Shown: piece by piece, positions 19,677-29,062 of the stretch
Numbering within the stretch: position 1 is the first letter of the stretch
Layout of the letters: each line of letters opens with the position of its first letter
DNA from: Candidatus Methanoflorens stordalenmirensis
GTDB lineage: Archaea > Halobacteriota > Bog-38 > Methanoflorentales > Methanoflorentaceae
Length of the DNA stretch: 64,000 nucleotides
Reading direction: 5' to 3'
Assembly: GCA_003139855.1 (NCBI GenBank)
Contig: PLGY01000036.1
Coordinates: 38,315-102,314 of the forward strand
Translations under genes and position numbers: made by a program
Notes under the pieces: model-generated
Seen by the model: only the letters and a program-made list of their open reading frames with translations
Told to the model about the DNA's origin: nothing
Databases searched by the model: none

Positions 19677-20882
19677 ATGACATTGAAAATAGCGCAAGTT
19701 TGCATTAGGTATCTCGCTCCTGGCGGCGTGGAAACGCATATACAAAAGATTTCAGAGCGGTTGGTGCAACGAGGTCACGACGTAACCGTTTATACAACAA
19801 ACCTGAAAACACAGGTGCCTTGGCAATGCTTTGAAGATTACGCCGCAGAAAGTTACGTCAACGGCGTGCGGGTAGTGCGACTGCCCGTTAAACGATACCC
19901 GTTCCCTTACGCAGCATACCCAACTATTCCTGGCTTGATCAAGACAATTTTCGATGCTGAAGATGATGTCGTGCACGCCCATTCGCACCGCTATTACCAG
20001 ATTTTTGCATGCGCTGCGGCGAAATTGAAACGGGGCCGTCGAAAAGGACGATACCAGATGCCACTAGTGGTCACCCCTCACTTTCATCCGCCGTCTAACA
20101 TGGAACCACTCGCGGCACGATTCTTCATGGGACTAGACGACATCCTTTTTTCGCGTCGCGTTTACAGAATGGTCGATAAGATACTGGTTGTAACAGACAG
20201 TGAAAAGCCTTTCATCGGAAAATTCGCGCCCTTAACGAAGTGCGTAACCGTTCCAAATGGACTAGATATAGAAGACTGGACCCCCATTCCCGACGGTCGA
20301 CTTTTCCGGAGGCGCTATAAGATGGAAGACGATGAGAAGATGGTCCTGTATACTGGAAGACTAGCAGATAATAAGGGACTGGAACACTTGATCGACGCGT
20401 CATATGACGTCGTTGCGAAGTACCCTAAAACAAAATTCGTGATAGTAGGGGAAGATTGGGGCGTGCTTAAGAGGCTCAAAAAGAAGATATGGGCAAACAA
20501 TTTAGATGATTACTTCGAGTTCACTGGCCATATAGACAGTTACGAGCTTTTTAAGTCAGGCTATGCTGCTGCCAACGTTTTCGTTCTGCCGAGCGAGTGG
20601 GAAGCTTTTGGCATCGTTTTGCTTGAGGCAATGGCGTGTGGTACTCCAATTGTTGCTTCAGACGTTGGAGGGATTCCCAACGTCGTCGGTGATGTCGGCA
20701 GAATATTTAAGTATGGGGATACACGAGCTCTTGCCGAAAATATCATTGATATTCTTGACAATGAGAAGCAGGAACGAAAGAAGAGCATTCAAGGCAGGGC
20801 GAAGGTAATTGAACAATTCACGTGGAGCGCTGTGGTCGATAGGCTTGAAAGAATCTATGGGAGCCTCGTCGACGCCAAATGA
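19677..20882 (+). CDS. Glycosyltransferase, GT4 family
   Basis: YLAPGGVETHIQKISERL, VLYTGRLADNKGLEHLIDA, EAFGIVLLEAMACGTPIVASDVGGIPNVVG. Confidence 0.93.
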   Translation: MTLKIAQVCIRYLAPGGVETHIQKISERLVQRGHDVTVYTTNLKTQVPWQCFEDYAAESYVNGVRVVRLPVKRYPFPYAAYPTIPGLIKTIFDAEDDVVHAHSHRYYQIFACAAAKLKRGRRKGRYQMPLVVTPHFHPPSNMEPLAARFFMGLDDILFSRRVYRMVDKILVVTDSEKPFIGKFAPLTKCVTVPNGLDIEDWTPIPDGRLFRRRYKMEDDEKMVLYTGRLADNKGLEHLIDASYDVVAKYPKTKFVIVGEDWGVLKRLKKKIWANNLDDYFEFTGHIDSYELFKSGYAAANVFVLPSEWEAFGIVLLEAMACGTPIVASDVGGIPNVVGDVGRIFKYGDTRALAENIIDILDNEKQERKKSIQGRAKVIEQFTWSAVVDRLERIYGSLVDAK

Positions 20883-20953
20883 TTTGCGCCCTGCCCCCTT
20901 CGAGTTTTGTGGGCCGCTGTTTTGGTAGACTAGAAGACACGAGCACATAAGAG

Positions 20954-22231
20954 ATGGCACCAACTAATGACGAAAAAGCAGCAAAGTTGAGCCGCGGGTC
21001 AGTGGTACGCGGCATAAAAAACAGCGTGCTTTTGTTTGGTGGAAATGCGATCTCTGCAGTAATCTCGTTTGTCATCACCGTTTACATCGCGCGAGTGCTG
21101 TCTGTCCCAGACTTTGGCTCTTACATCACTGTGATCTCGTTCGTCACATTATTTGGCATCTTCACGGATTTCGGGATCAACACAGTCATAATCCGCGAAG
21201 GAGCAAAAAACCCTGAAAACACACACCATCTCATTTTTAGCTCGATGGGGATCAAGTTTTTCATGTCCCTCGCATCGATGCTGGCTGTAATCGTATTCGA
21301 TATTTTCACGCCTTACACATTCGAGGTGAAGGCGCTGATCGTGTTAATGTCTATTACGCTCTTGATGGGCGGCATCGGGAGTATGTTCAGCGCTGTTTTC
21401 AGCATTTACCAAGACATGAAGTATATCTCGATCATTCAGATCGCTGAACGAATTACTTTTTCCTCGCTTGCGTTCGTCTTTCTGATCGCAGGACTTGGCG
21501 TACCCGGCGTCATACTTGCGATTATTATAGCCGCTTTTGTCAGCCTTATACTTAATTTCGTAATCAGCCGACGAATTCACTACTACAAGCTGAACTTTAA
21601 ACCCGTATTAGATTATGCCATACTAATGCCGGCGGTGTGGTTTGGCATTGCGGGGGTACTTGGGACAATCTGGCAAGGAATAGACACCATTATGCTCTCA
21701 TTGTTGGCCAACATGACGCAGGTCGGACTGTACACACCAGCGGTCAGCTACGTAAATATAGGGGACATGGCTGTGCTCGCGCTCACCGGCGCATTCTTTC
21801 CTATTGTTTCGAGAACCGTGCACGAGAGGAAGGTCTCCAAAAAGGAACTGTCGAAGTACCTCGGCTACTTCGCTGTAGCAGGACTTGTCATGCTCGGAGT
21901 AACGTACGCGTTCGGAGGGCAACTCATGATTTTCGCCTTCGGCCCAAAATTCGCTGAGTCTATCGTGTTCATCAATATCCTTGTCATTGGATTTGCCGTG
22001 AACTTGGTAACCATCCCAACCGGCCTCTTGCTGGACGCAACGAACAATCAGAAGGTGCACGTGCTGAATGCAACTTATTTGACGGGGGTGAACGTTGGGC
22101 TGAACTTGATTTTGATACCAGCTATGGGCGCTTTAGGTGCCGCATATGCGACGACTATATCGCAGAGTCTTGGTGCGGCTCTCGGCATACCTATTGCACT
22201 CTACGCCTTGAGACGGTCACACTATCTATGA
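20954..22231 (+). CDS. Polysaccharide flippase (Wzx/MATE-like)
   Basis: Multiple TM segments; NSVLLFGGNAISAVISFVITVYIARVLSVPDFGSYITV. Confidence 0.9.
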   Translation: MAPTNDEKAAKLSRGSVVRGIKNSVLLFGGNAISAVISFVITVYIARVLSVPDFGSYITVISFVTLFGIFTDFGINTVIIREGAKNPENTHHLIFSSMGIKFFMSLASMLAVIVFDIFTPYTFEVKALIVLMSITLLMGGIGSMFSAVFSIYQDMKYISIIQIAERITFSSLAFVFLIAGLGVPGVILAIIIAAFVSLILNFVISRRIHYYKLNFKPVLDYAILMPAVWFGIAGVLGTIWQGIDTIMLSLLANMTQVGLYTPAVSYVNIGDMAVLALTGAFFPIVSRTVHERKVSKKELSKYLGYFAVAGLVMLGVTYAFGGQLMIFAFGPKFAESIVFINILVIGFAVNLVTIPTGLLLDATNNQKVHVLNATYLTGVNVGLNLILIPAMGALGAAYATTISQSLGAALGIPIALYALRRSHYL

Positions 22232-22540
22232 CAAGTGAGTGATTATGATCCAGAGTTTAGCGAGTCCCTCATGGATTACGCTCTTTTTTTTCTTCCTCAA
22301 TGTACACATAGGTCGCTAAGAAGAATAACGAGGAAAAAGCGGAAGTCTACGATAAAATCGAAAAACTCTTTTACTGCTTCGACATTGCGCTGGTGACAAA
22401 GCATCAGTTTCACTAAACTGTCTGAAGCAAAATTGAACCACTATTTTCGTTTAGAATCGGTTGTTCTTTCTATCTTGTTGTACAGCAAGATGTTCAAGCA
22501 TAAAGATTGCTTAAACAGAAACTAAGCGTGATTGAAATCC

Positions 22541-23056
22541 ATGATGTGTGCACGCGATAGAATGATCTTCGCGGGGCCTTCCTCCTGCCTTACCGGTTCG
22601 CTGGTTACGTATTTCATCGCGTTTTTTGGCGGCAATTATCTCTTCGAACGCTACGGCGAGTACAACAGAATAACACATTAAGAGCTGCTTGCCGCAAATG
22701 AGTGGTTTGACAAATATGGGGGGGCTCTCCGTTTTTGTCAGCTAGATGGTCCTAGGGTGCGGGCGTACAAGTCTATACCAGCGGGAATCTATCGAATGGA
22801 CCTTAAGAAGTTCGCCGCATATATTTCCCTAGGCCAACTTCCGTAGAACGCTGTACTGGCTTTCGCTGGATTCTATTTGCGGGCCAATTGGAAGACAATA
22901 ACGTCAACGTAATACTGCATCACTGCGGCGGTGTTGCCCATCTTGGCAGCCGCTATCCTTGTGCTCGTTCTAAGATTCAGACGAAGTAATCAGGCAGCAC
23001 AAGCCAGAGAAGACAAACGATGGACACCGGAAAAGATAATAGCTAACTCAGCGTAA
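22541..23056 (+). pseudogene. Degraded DedA-family membrane protein
   Basis: Translation GSLVTYFIAFFGGNYLFERYGEYNRITH*ELLAANEWFDKYGG...VRAYKSIPAGIYRMDLKKFAAYISLGQLP*NAVLAFAGFYLRANWK...T*; stops at 22679, 22844 and 22910 plus a local frame disruption. Confidence 0.75.
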
Positions 23057-23147
23057 CCACTATATAGAGTACGACGTTACTTAAGGATTCTGTGCGACTT
23101 GGACGAACACTTTTTGAAGATGGCGCTAATCGCAGGAGGTCATTCAC

Positions 23148-24383
23148 TTGAAAACGATATCAGAGAAGATTCTATCAAAGCGCAGTGGAGTTGACGCCGC
23201 GAGTGGCGATATCGTCACCGTCCCAGTTGATTTAGTTTTCGCCCACGATGGCACACTGCCGCTTGCGATCCAGGAACTGGGCAGACACCCAGTGAAATTT
23301 CCAAAAAGCGCCGTGGCTTTTTGCGATCACGCATCACCATCTCCATCAGAGAAAGTGTCCAACGTCCAAACGCTCATGCGACAGTTTGCCCACACGTACG
23401 GTATGGATTTTTATGAAAATGGTGATGGGATTTGCCATCAAATTGTCCTCGAACGGTACGCGTCGCCCTATAAGATAATCGTAGGCGGGGACAGTCACAC
23501 GTGCACCCACGGTGCACTCGGCGCTTTCGCCACTGGAATGGGTTCGACTGACGTGGCTTCGATCATGGCCTACGGAAAAACGTGGTTGAAAGTGCCAGAA
23601 ACAGTACACGTGGAGGTTTCGGGAAAACTGCCGAAAAGCGTTCACTCGAAAGACGTATTCTTAGAACTGCTTTCACGAATAACGGCCGACGGGGCCACTT
23701 ACAAGGCTCTTGAATTCTACGGCGACACTGTTGAAACGATGAGCGTTGAGTCCCGCGCTACGTTGTCAAACATGGCGATTGAAGCCGGCGCAAAGGTAGG
23801 AATGTGCGCAGCAGATGAAAAGGTTGAAGCGTATCTAGCGCACTACGGGCGCGGCGACGAGTTCACGCCTTTATACGCCGATAAAGATGCTATTTATGTT
23901 GATGAGATCCGTATTCGCGCCGAGACTGTCGTTCCGATGATCGCTAAACCCCACAAAGTCGACAAGGTCGTTCCGGTTACAGAGCTTGAAGGTCAGGAGC
24001 TAGACCAAGTATGCATCGGCTCGTGCACAAACGGACGGATTGAAGATCTCCGCGCCGCAGCACGCATTCTGCACGGACATCGGAGCAAAGCGCGACTAGT
24101 GGTCTACCCAGCAAGCCGCGATGTCCTTCTAGAAGCCCTTAAAGAGGGGGTCCTAGAAACGCTTCTGAAAGCAGGCGCCTCGATAGGCCCCCCTGGATGC
24201 GGCTTTTGCATAGGAAGGACGGTCGCCTTGGGAGATGGAGAAGTTGCCCTTTCCACACAAAACAGAAACTTCAAAGGCAGGATGGGTAACGACACTTCGT
24301 TCATTTACCTATCAAGTCCGTCAACAGCGGCAGCAAGTGCGATCGAAGGGAAGATCACAGATCCGCGAGGTTTGGAGCGTTGA
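23148..24383 (+). CDS. Aconitase/3-isopropylmalate dehydratase family, large subunit
   Basis: FCDHASPSP, GDSHTCTHGALGAFATGMGSTDVA, IGSCTNGRIEDLRAAARIL, GPPGCGFCIG. Confidence 0.93.
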   Translation: MKTISEKILSKRSGVDAASGDIVTVPVDLVFAHDGTLPLAIQELGRHPVKFPKSAVAFCDHASPSPSEKVSNVQTLMRQFAHTYGMDFYENGDGICHQIVLERYASPYKIIVGGDSHTCTHGALGAFATGMGSTDVASIMAYGKTWLKVPETVHVEVSGKLPKSVHSKDVFLELLSRITADGATYKALEFYGDTVETMSVESRATLSNMAIEAGAKVGMCAADEKVEAYLAHYGRGDEFTPLYADKDAIYVDEIRIRAETVVPMIAKPHKVDKVVPVTELEGQELDQVCIGSCTNGRIEDLRAAARILHGHRSKARLVVYPASRDVLLEALKEGVLETLLKAGASIGPPGCGFCIGRTVALGDGEVALSTQNRNFKGRMGNDTSFIYLSSPSTAAASAIEGKITDPRGLER

Positions 24384-24407
24384 AGGCTGTTCTCGATAGA
24401 GGGAAAC

Positions 24408-24920
24408 ATGAAAATTGAGGGGAAAGTTGTCCGAGTATTTCCTAGTGATACCAACACAGATGAGATTATTGCTGGCAAATACAAATATGATGAGCTCGAC
24501 TTGAATAAGCTCGCTCGGCACACGTTTGAATCACTCGATACGCACTTTTATGATGATTGCAAGCGCTTGAAAGATCCGATTCTGGTTGCTGGGGCGAACT
24601 TCGGGTGCGGCTCGTCACGAGAGCAAGCGCCACAGGTTCTCAAAGCTTGTGGCATCTCCTGCGTCATCGCCGACTCTTTCGCACGTATATTCTACCGAAA
24701 TGGCTTCAATATCGGCCTTCCATTGGTGGAGTGCGAAAGCATGTCAAACAACGTGACGCGAGGCGAGATGCTTAACGTAGATTTCGGTAAAGGGGTGATT
24801 CGAAGCGAGAATCAAAATGCCGAGTATCACTTCAAGCCCATTCCACAGTTCATGCAAGAATTGTTAGCGAAAGGCGGACTAATGCAATACTTGGACGCCC
24901 GTGGCGGATTCACGGATTAG
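24408..24920 (+). CDS. Aconitase/3-isopropylmalate dehydratase family, small subunit
   Basis: [68 protein letters not shown]. Confidence 0.93.
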   Translation: MKIEGKVVRVFPSDTNTDEIIAGKYKYDELDLNKLARHTFESLDTHFYDDCKRLKDPILVAGANFGCGSSREQAPQVLKACGISCVIADSFARIFYRNGFNIGLPLVECESMSNNVTRGEMLNVDFGKGVIRSENQNAEYHFKPIPQFMQELLAKGGLMQYLDARGGFTD

Positions 24921-24962
24921 CCAACTCAGCGTTTTTGACAACTGAATCATTCTGGTGAGGCA

Positions 24963-25994
24963 ATGCAAGAAGTAGCCGTTATATTGGGAGATGGAGTTGG
25001 ACCTGAACTGGTAAAAGCAATGATGCGAATCGTCACTGCTACCGGAGCGCCCGTAAATATGATCCCTTGTCACGCGGGAAGCGATTGGTACGAGTCTCAC
25101 GCAGGAACCTCATTAATTCCCGATGAGACCTGGGACGTAATCAACTCAACTCAAGCCTGTTTCAAAGGGCCGACCACAACACCTGGAGGGCCTGGTTCCC
25201 CGCGCAGTGTCGCCGTTACCATTAGACAGGAAAAGGACCTATTTGCAAACGTCCGTCCGATACGAACGTTTCCCAATACCCCTCGTCCTCTTGGAGATGT
25301 CGACTTTGTGTGCGTACGTGAAGCGACTGAAGGCATGTACGCGGGCAGTGAAGTGCAGCTCTCGGGAGACATGTACGTCGCCCTACGGAAAATCACGAAA
25401 TCGGCGAGTCGAAGAATAGCTCACTTCGCTTTTAGCGAGGCATACAAACGAAGCTGGACAACTGTTGTCGCTATCCATAAGAGTAACATACTAAAGCAGA
25501 CGGACGGCGCTTTTCTCCAAGCCGTCCGCGAGATAAAAAGTGAGTTCTCGAACATTGGACTCTGGGAGTACCACGTGGACAACGTCGCACAACAACTCGT
25601 GAAAAATCCGCAGATATTTAACAAATCGATATTACTGTCTACTAACCTCTTCATGGACATACTAAGCGAAGAGTGTGCGGCGCTGGTCGGGAGCATTGGA
25701 ATGATCTACTCGGCGAATTTCGGCGACACTTATGCCATGTTTGAACCCGCCCACGGTTCAGCCCCCAAGTATCAAAACCTTGACAAGGTGAATCCCACCG
25801 CCACCGTACTTGCTGGAGCGTGGATGCTCGATTACTTGGGCTTGAAACGCGAATCCGCGATGATATTCAACGCCCTCCAAGAGACTGTTGCTGAAGGCAA
25901 AACGACGTACGACCTCGGAGGCGCTCTCAAAACGAGCCAAGTGACCGATTGCCTCATCGAAAAAGTTGAGGGGGGCTTTGACCGAGCGCCTTGA
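24963..25994 (+). CDS. Isocitrate/isopropylmalate dehydrogenase family (isocitrate dehydrogenase favoured by context)
   Basis: VILGDGVGPELVKAM, ANVRPIRTFPNTP, REATEGMYAGSE, EPAHGSAPKYQNLDKVNPTATVLAGAWML. Confidence 0.9.
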   Translation: MQEVAVILGDGVGPELVKAMMRIVTATGAPVNMIPCHAGSDWYESHAGTSLIPDETWDVINSTQACFKGPTTTPGGPGSPRSVAVTIRQEKDLFANVRPIRTFPNTPRPLGDVDFVCVREATEGMYAGSEVQLSGDMYVALRKITKSASRRIAHFAFSEAYKRSWTTVVAIHKSNILKQTDGAFLQAVREIKSEFSNIGLWEYHVDNVAQQLVKNPQIFNKSILLSTNLFMDILSEECAALVGSIGMIYSANFGDTYAMFEPAHGSAPKYQNLDKVNPTATVLAGAWMLDYLGLKRESAMIFNALQETVAEGKTTYDLGGALKTSQVTDCLIEKVEGGFDRAP

Positions 25995-26011
25995 CGCGAC
26001 CGACCAAAGCC

Positions 26012-26203
26012 TTATTCCTTTTCTGAACAGGCTGCGCACGCGCTGCGGCTTTGGTCTAACAAGAGACCTTTCTTGCTGCAGCTCACGCACTCTTGAGAAC
26101 GTCCTCCGCTCACGAAGCGCTTTTTCGGAGCCATGTGCTGACAATCGAAGCTTTCACGCAGCGTTTCGATGGCGCACTCATCGCACTGTACTTCATGAAC
26201 CAT
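26012..26203 (-). CDS. Small Cys-rich putative zinc-ribbon protein
   Basis: 63-aa ORF with CDEC, ECVSC and ACAAC CxxC knuckles plus extra Cys. Confidence 0.45.
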   Translation of the reverse strand: MVHEVQCDECAIETLRESFDCQHMAPKKRFVSGGRSQECVSCSKKGLLLDQSRSACAACSEKE

Positions 26204-26316
26204 AATGCCTTCGCCGGCGAGGACACAAGAGTAAAAATCTAGGCGTTCCGATCCGAGCAGGACACGCTCACGCCTGCGGTAGCGGCACTCCTTCGTATTG
26301 CTTCCTCCCCTGGCTT

Positions 26317-27570
26317 TTATTCGTAACGAGTGTGGGCAATCCAGGGCGGGTACGCTTCCTCGCTCGTTAGGAAGTATTTAATCGCGTACTCCTTGAGTTC
26401 ATCATCTGAAACGCTTGAGGTGCGCGCCTCCTCATCGTAAAGTTTGTGAATGTCGTTGCAGATCATCTTAATCCTGCGGTCGTTTTTCCTCAAGTTCACC
26501 TCGACGCCCAGAAGCTCGTTCAGGACTTCCTGCATCTTGTAGCGCACTACTTCCCTCCCAGAAGAGTCTCCGATGAGAAGCACGCGCTGTCCGCCCACAA
26601 CCTCTGGCGGAAAAGGCTCGTACGTAAAAGGGTTCTTCAACACGCCGTCAGTATGTATGCCGCTTTCGTGGGCGAAAATGTTTTCGCCGACAATGGCCTT
26701 GTTTCGCGGGAGTCTAAAAGCGAGCTCGTGTTCCAAATAGCGGGTGAGCTCCGTAACTGGTGCAGGATTGTACTTTTCGAATCCCTTCACGCGACAAAAA
26801 AGAAAGGTGAGAATCTTTTCAAGCTCGGTATTCCCTGCCCGCTCACCTATGCCCATGAACGTCAAACTAGACCAGTTCGCCCCGTACCAGTACCCCGCCA
26901 ATGTGTTGGCAACGCCGAGTCCAAAGTCATCGTGAACGTGCATTTCGAGATTCTCCGCGCCGATCTCTTTGAAGGCGCGCACGATCTTAGGTATGCTGAA
27001 CGGCAGCGGAGTCTCTTCGAACGGAACGCCGTAGTTCAAAGTATCGCAGATTCGAAAAATCGCGTCAGGGGCAATATCCAACAATTCCTTGACGAAAGGG
27101 ATCACGAAGTTTGGGATATCAGCGCGCGTAATATCCTCGAGATGACATCGTACCTTCAACCCGTGATCGACGGCATATTGGAGAGCTTCAGCGTACTTGT
27201 CGCGCGCCTGTTCTCGATCTTTCAAGCCAAGTTTATCGAAAATGTGCGTGTCCGATATGGACATCAGAATGCCTACCTCGTTTATGCCGTCCATACTAAG
27301 GTTCATATCGATATCGCCGATGTTGGCGCGCGCCCACCCCGTGATTTCAGGATGATCATAATTGCAATCGAGCATATCGCGGACCAAGCTGCGGTCTCTC
27401 TCATTGAAAACAAAACACTCGAGCTTTTCTATGCCCATTTCGTGCAAGAACTCGAATATCTTAAGCTTCTGTGCTTTCTTTAATACGATGCCCGGCATTT
27501 GGGACCCGTCTCTCAGGGTGCTGTCGCTGATCTTGACCTCCAAATCGCCAGGAAGCTCGATTTTCGGCAT
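26317..27570 (-). CDS. DRE-TIM metallolyase / HMGL-like acyl-CoA condensing enzyme, candidate Re-citrate synthase
   Basis: VKISDSTLRDGSQMPGI, HVHDDFGLGVANTLAGYWYGANWSSLTFMGIGERAGNTELE, IVGENIFAHESGIHTDG; adjacent to aconitase-like and IDH genes; start at internal MPKIELPGD. Confidence 0.85.
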   Translation of the reverse strand: MPKIELPGDLEVKISDSTLRDGSQMPGIVLKKAQKLKIFEFLHEMGIEKLECFVFNERDRSLVRDMLDCNYDHPEITGWARANIGDIDMNLSMDGINEVGILMSISDTHIFDKLGLKDREQARDKYAEALQYAVDHGLKVRCHLEDITRADIPNFVIPFVKELLDIAPDAIFRICDTLNYGVPFEETPLPFSIPKIVRAFKEIGAENLEMHVHDDFGLGVANTLAGYWYGANWSSLTFMGIGERAGNTELEKILTFLFCRVKGFEKYNPAPVTELTRYLEHELAFRLPRNKAIVGENIFAHESGIHTDGVLKNPFTYEPFPPEVVGGQRVLLIGDSSGREVVRYKMQEVLNELLGVEVNLRKNDRRIKMICNDIHKLYDEEARTSSVSDDELKEYAIKYFLTSEEAYPPWIAHTRYE

Positions 27571-27744
27571 CTCAGCGTACGATCTGTACAATTTTAGAAT
27601 CCTCCACTTCGTCGCAACGCGATATAACGCAACTGCGTTCTTTTTTATTACAATAGTTCTATATGAATCTACTTCTGCTTGTTTTGCACAGCATCTCCGG
27701 GGCGTCGCACATTGATATACTAAAAAATACTTATTAGTCACTGT

Positions 27745-29013
27745 ATGGGCAAATCTCGAGTGACTCTCAAATACGGAGACCGAAAAACCACTGTCACGCT
27801 AAACAAAAGAGACCTCATTCAAGTAATACAACCAAACGAAATCGAGACTGGAGATGAAGAAAGTGAGATTATCCGCGCGATGCAACATCCTATCGGGACA
27901 CCCATGCTCCACGAAATCGTGTCAACGCGCAAGGCGTCCAAAAAAGACTTGACCGCCGTCATCATCGTGAGTGACGTAACGAGGCCGACGCCGACCAAGA
28001 AGTTGCTCCCTCATGTTTTAAGACACCTGCACAAAGGCGGGATACCTGAAGACTCGGTGACGATCTTGTTTGCTCTCGGAATTCACAGGACGTTATCCGA
28101 ACGAGAGATGAGAACGCTCGTGGGCGATAACGTCTTTGACGATTACCACTGCGTCAACCACGACGCGAATGAGTGCGCTTTTGTAGGAACAACGTCGCGA
28201 GGCACGCGGGTTCGTGTCAACACGGTGGCGCTCGACTCCGATGTGAGAATTTGCATAGGGGCGGTTGAACTCCACTACTTTGCAGGATACAGCGGCGGAT
28301 ACAAGTCACTGCTCCCAGGCATCTGCGCGCGAGAGACTATCGAAGCAAATCACAAACTTATGCTACAGCCAAACGCGGCCGCCGGAAGGCTAGACAGCCC
28401 TGTCAGAAAAGACCTAGAGGAGGCGGGCCGGTTGATCGGATGCGACTTTCTCGTAAACGTCGTGCTTAACTCAAAAAAGCAGATCGTAAAAGCCGTGGCA
28501 GGTGATCCCATTGCAGCGCACCGGGAAGGCGTCAAAGTCGTCGATTCGATGTACATAATTCCGATTACCGAACTTGCTGATGTCGTGCTCGTTTCAGCAG
28601 GAGGTACACCCAAGGATATAAACCTCTTTCAAGCACAGAAAGCGCTTGACAATGCGAAATACGCGATGAAGGAGGGTGGCACGATCGTGCTGGCGGCCGA
28701 GTGTCCAGAAGGATTGGGTGAAAAAGTGTTTGAACGATGGATTAACGAAGCTCATAGCAAACAGGAGCTCGTTGACAGGCTCGACTACGCATTCGAAATC
28801 GGCGGACACAAGGCCGGAATTCTGGCTAAGCTCACCCAAAAAGCCGATGTTTATCTCGTGTCTGAGCTTCAAGAAGAGATTGTGGAGCGCGCATTTTTAC
28901 TCTGCGCACGAGATTTGGACGATGCTCTACAAGAAACAGCGCGAAAGTATGGGCCAGATGCCCGAATTATAGTCATGCCGTACGGAGCACTCACTCTCCC
29001 GCGGCTTCAATAG
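27745..29013 (+). CDS. LarA-like nickel-dependent lactate racemase family (DUF2088)
   Basis: IVSDVTRPTPTKKLLP, GIHRTLSEREM, GAVELHYFAGYSGGYKSLLPGICARETIEANHKLM. Confidence 0.88.
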   Translation: MGKSRVTLKYGDRKTTVTLNKRDLIQVIQPNEIETGDEESEIIRAMQHPIGTPMLHEIVSTRKASKKDLTAVIIVSDVTRPTPTKKLLPHVLRHLHKGGIPEDSVTILFALGIHRTLSEREMRTLVGDNVFDDYHCVNHDANECAFVGTTSRGTRVRVNTVALDSDVRICIGAVELHYFAGYSGGYKSLLPGICARETIEANHKLMLQPNAAAGRLDSPVRKDLEEAGRLIGCDFLVNVVLNSKKQIVKAVAGDPIAAHREGVKVVDSMYIIPITELADVVLVSAGGTPKDINLFQAQKALDNAKYAMKEGGTIVLAAECPEGLGEKVFERWINEAHSKQELVDRLDYAFEIGGHKAGILAKLTQKADVYLVSELQEEIVERAFLLCARDLDDALQETARKYGPDARIIVMPYGALTLPRLQ

Positions 29014-29062
29014 AAAAACGGCCGCGCTGGTGTAACAAAAAGAGCGCACAAGATTCGGAGTT

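Noticed and set aside
26446-27483. 345-aa plus-strand ORF
   Set aside because: Antisense shadow of the DRE-TIM condensing enzyme, whose motifs on the minus strand are unambiguous.
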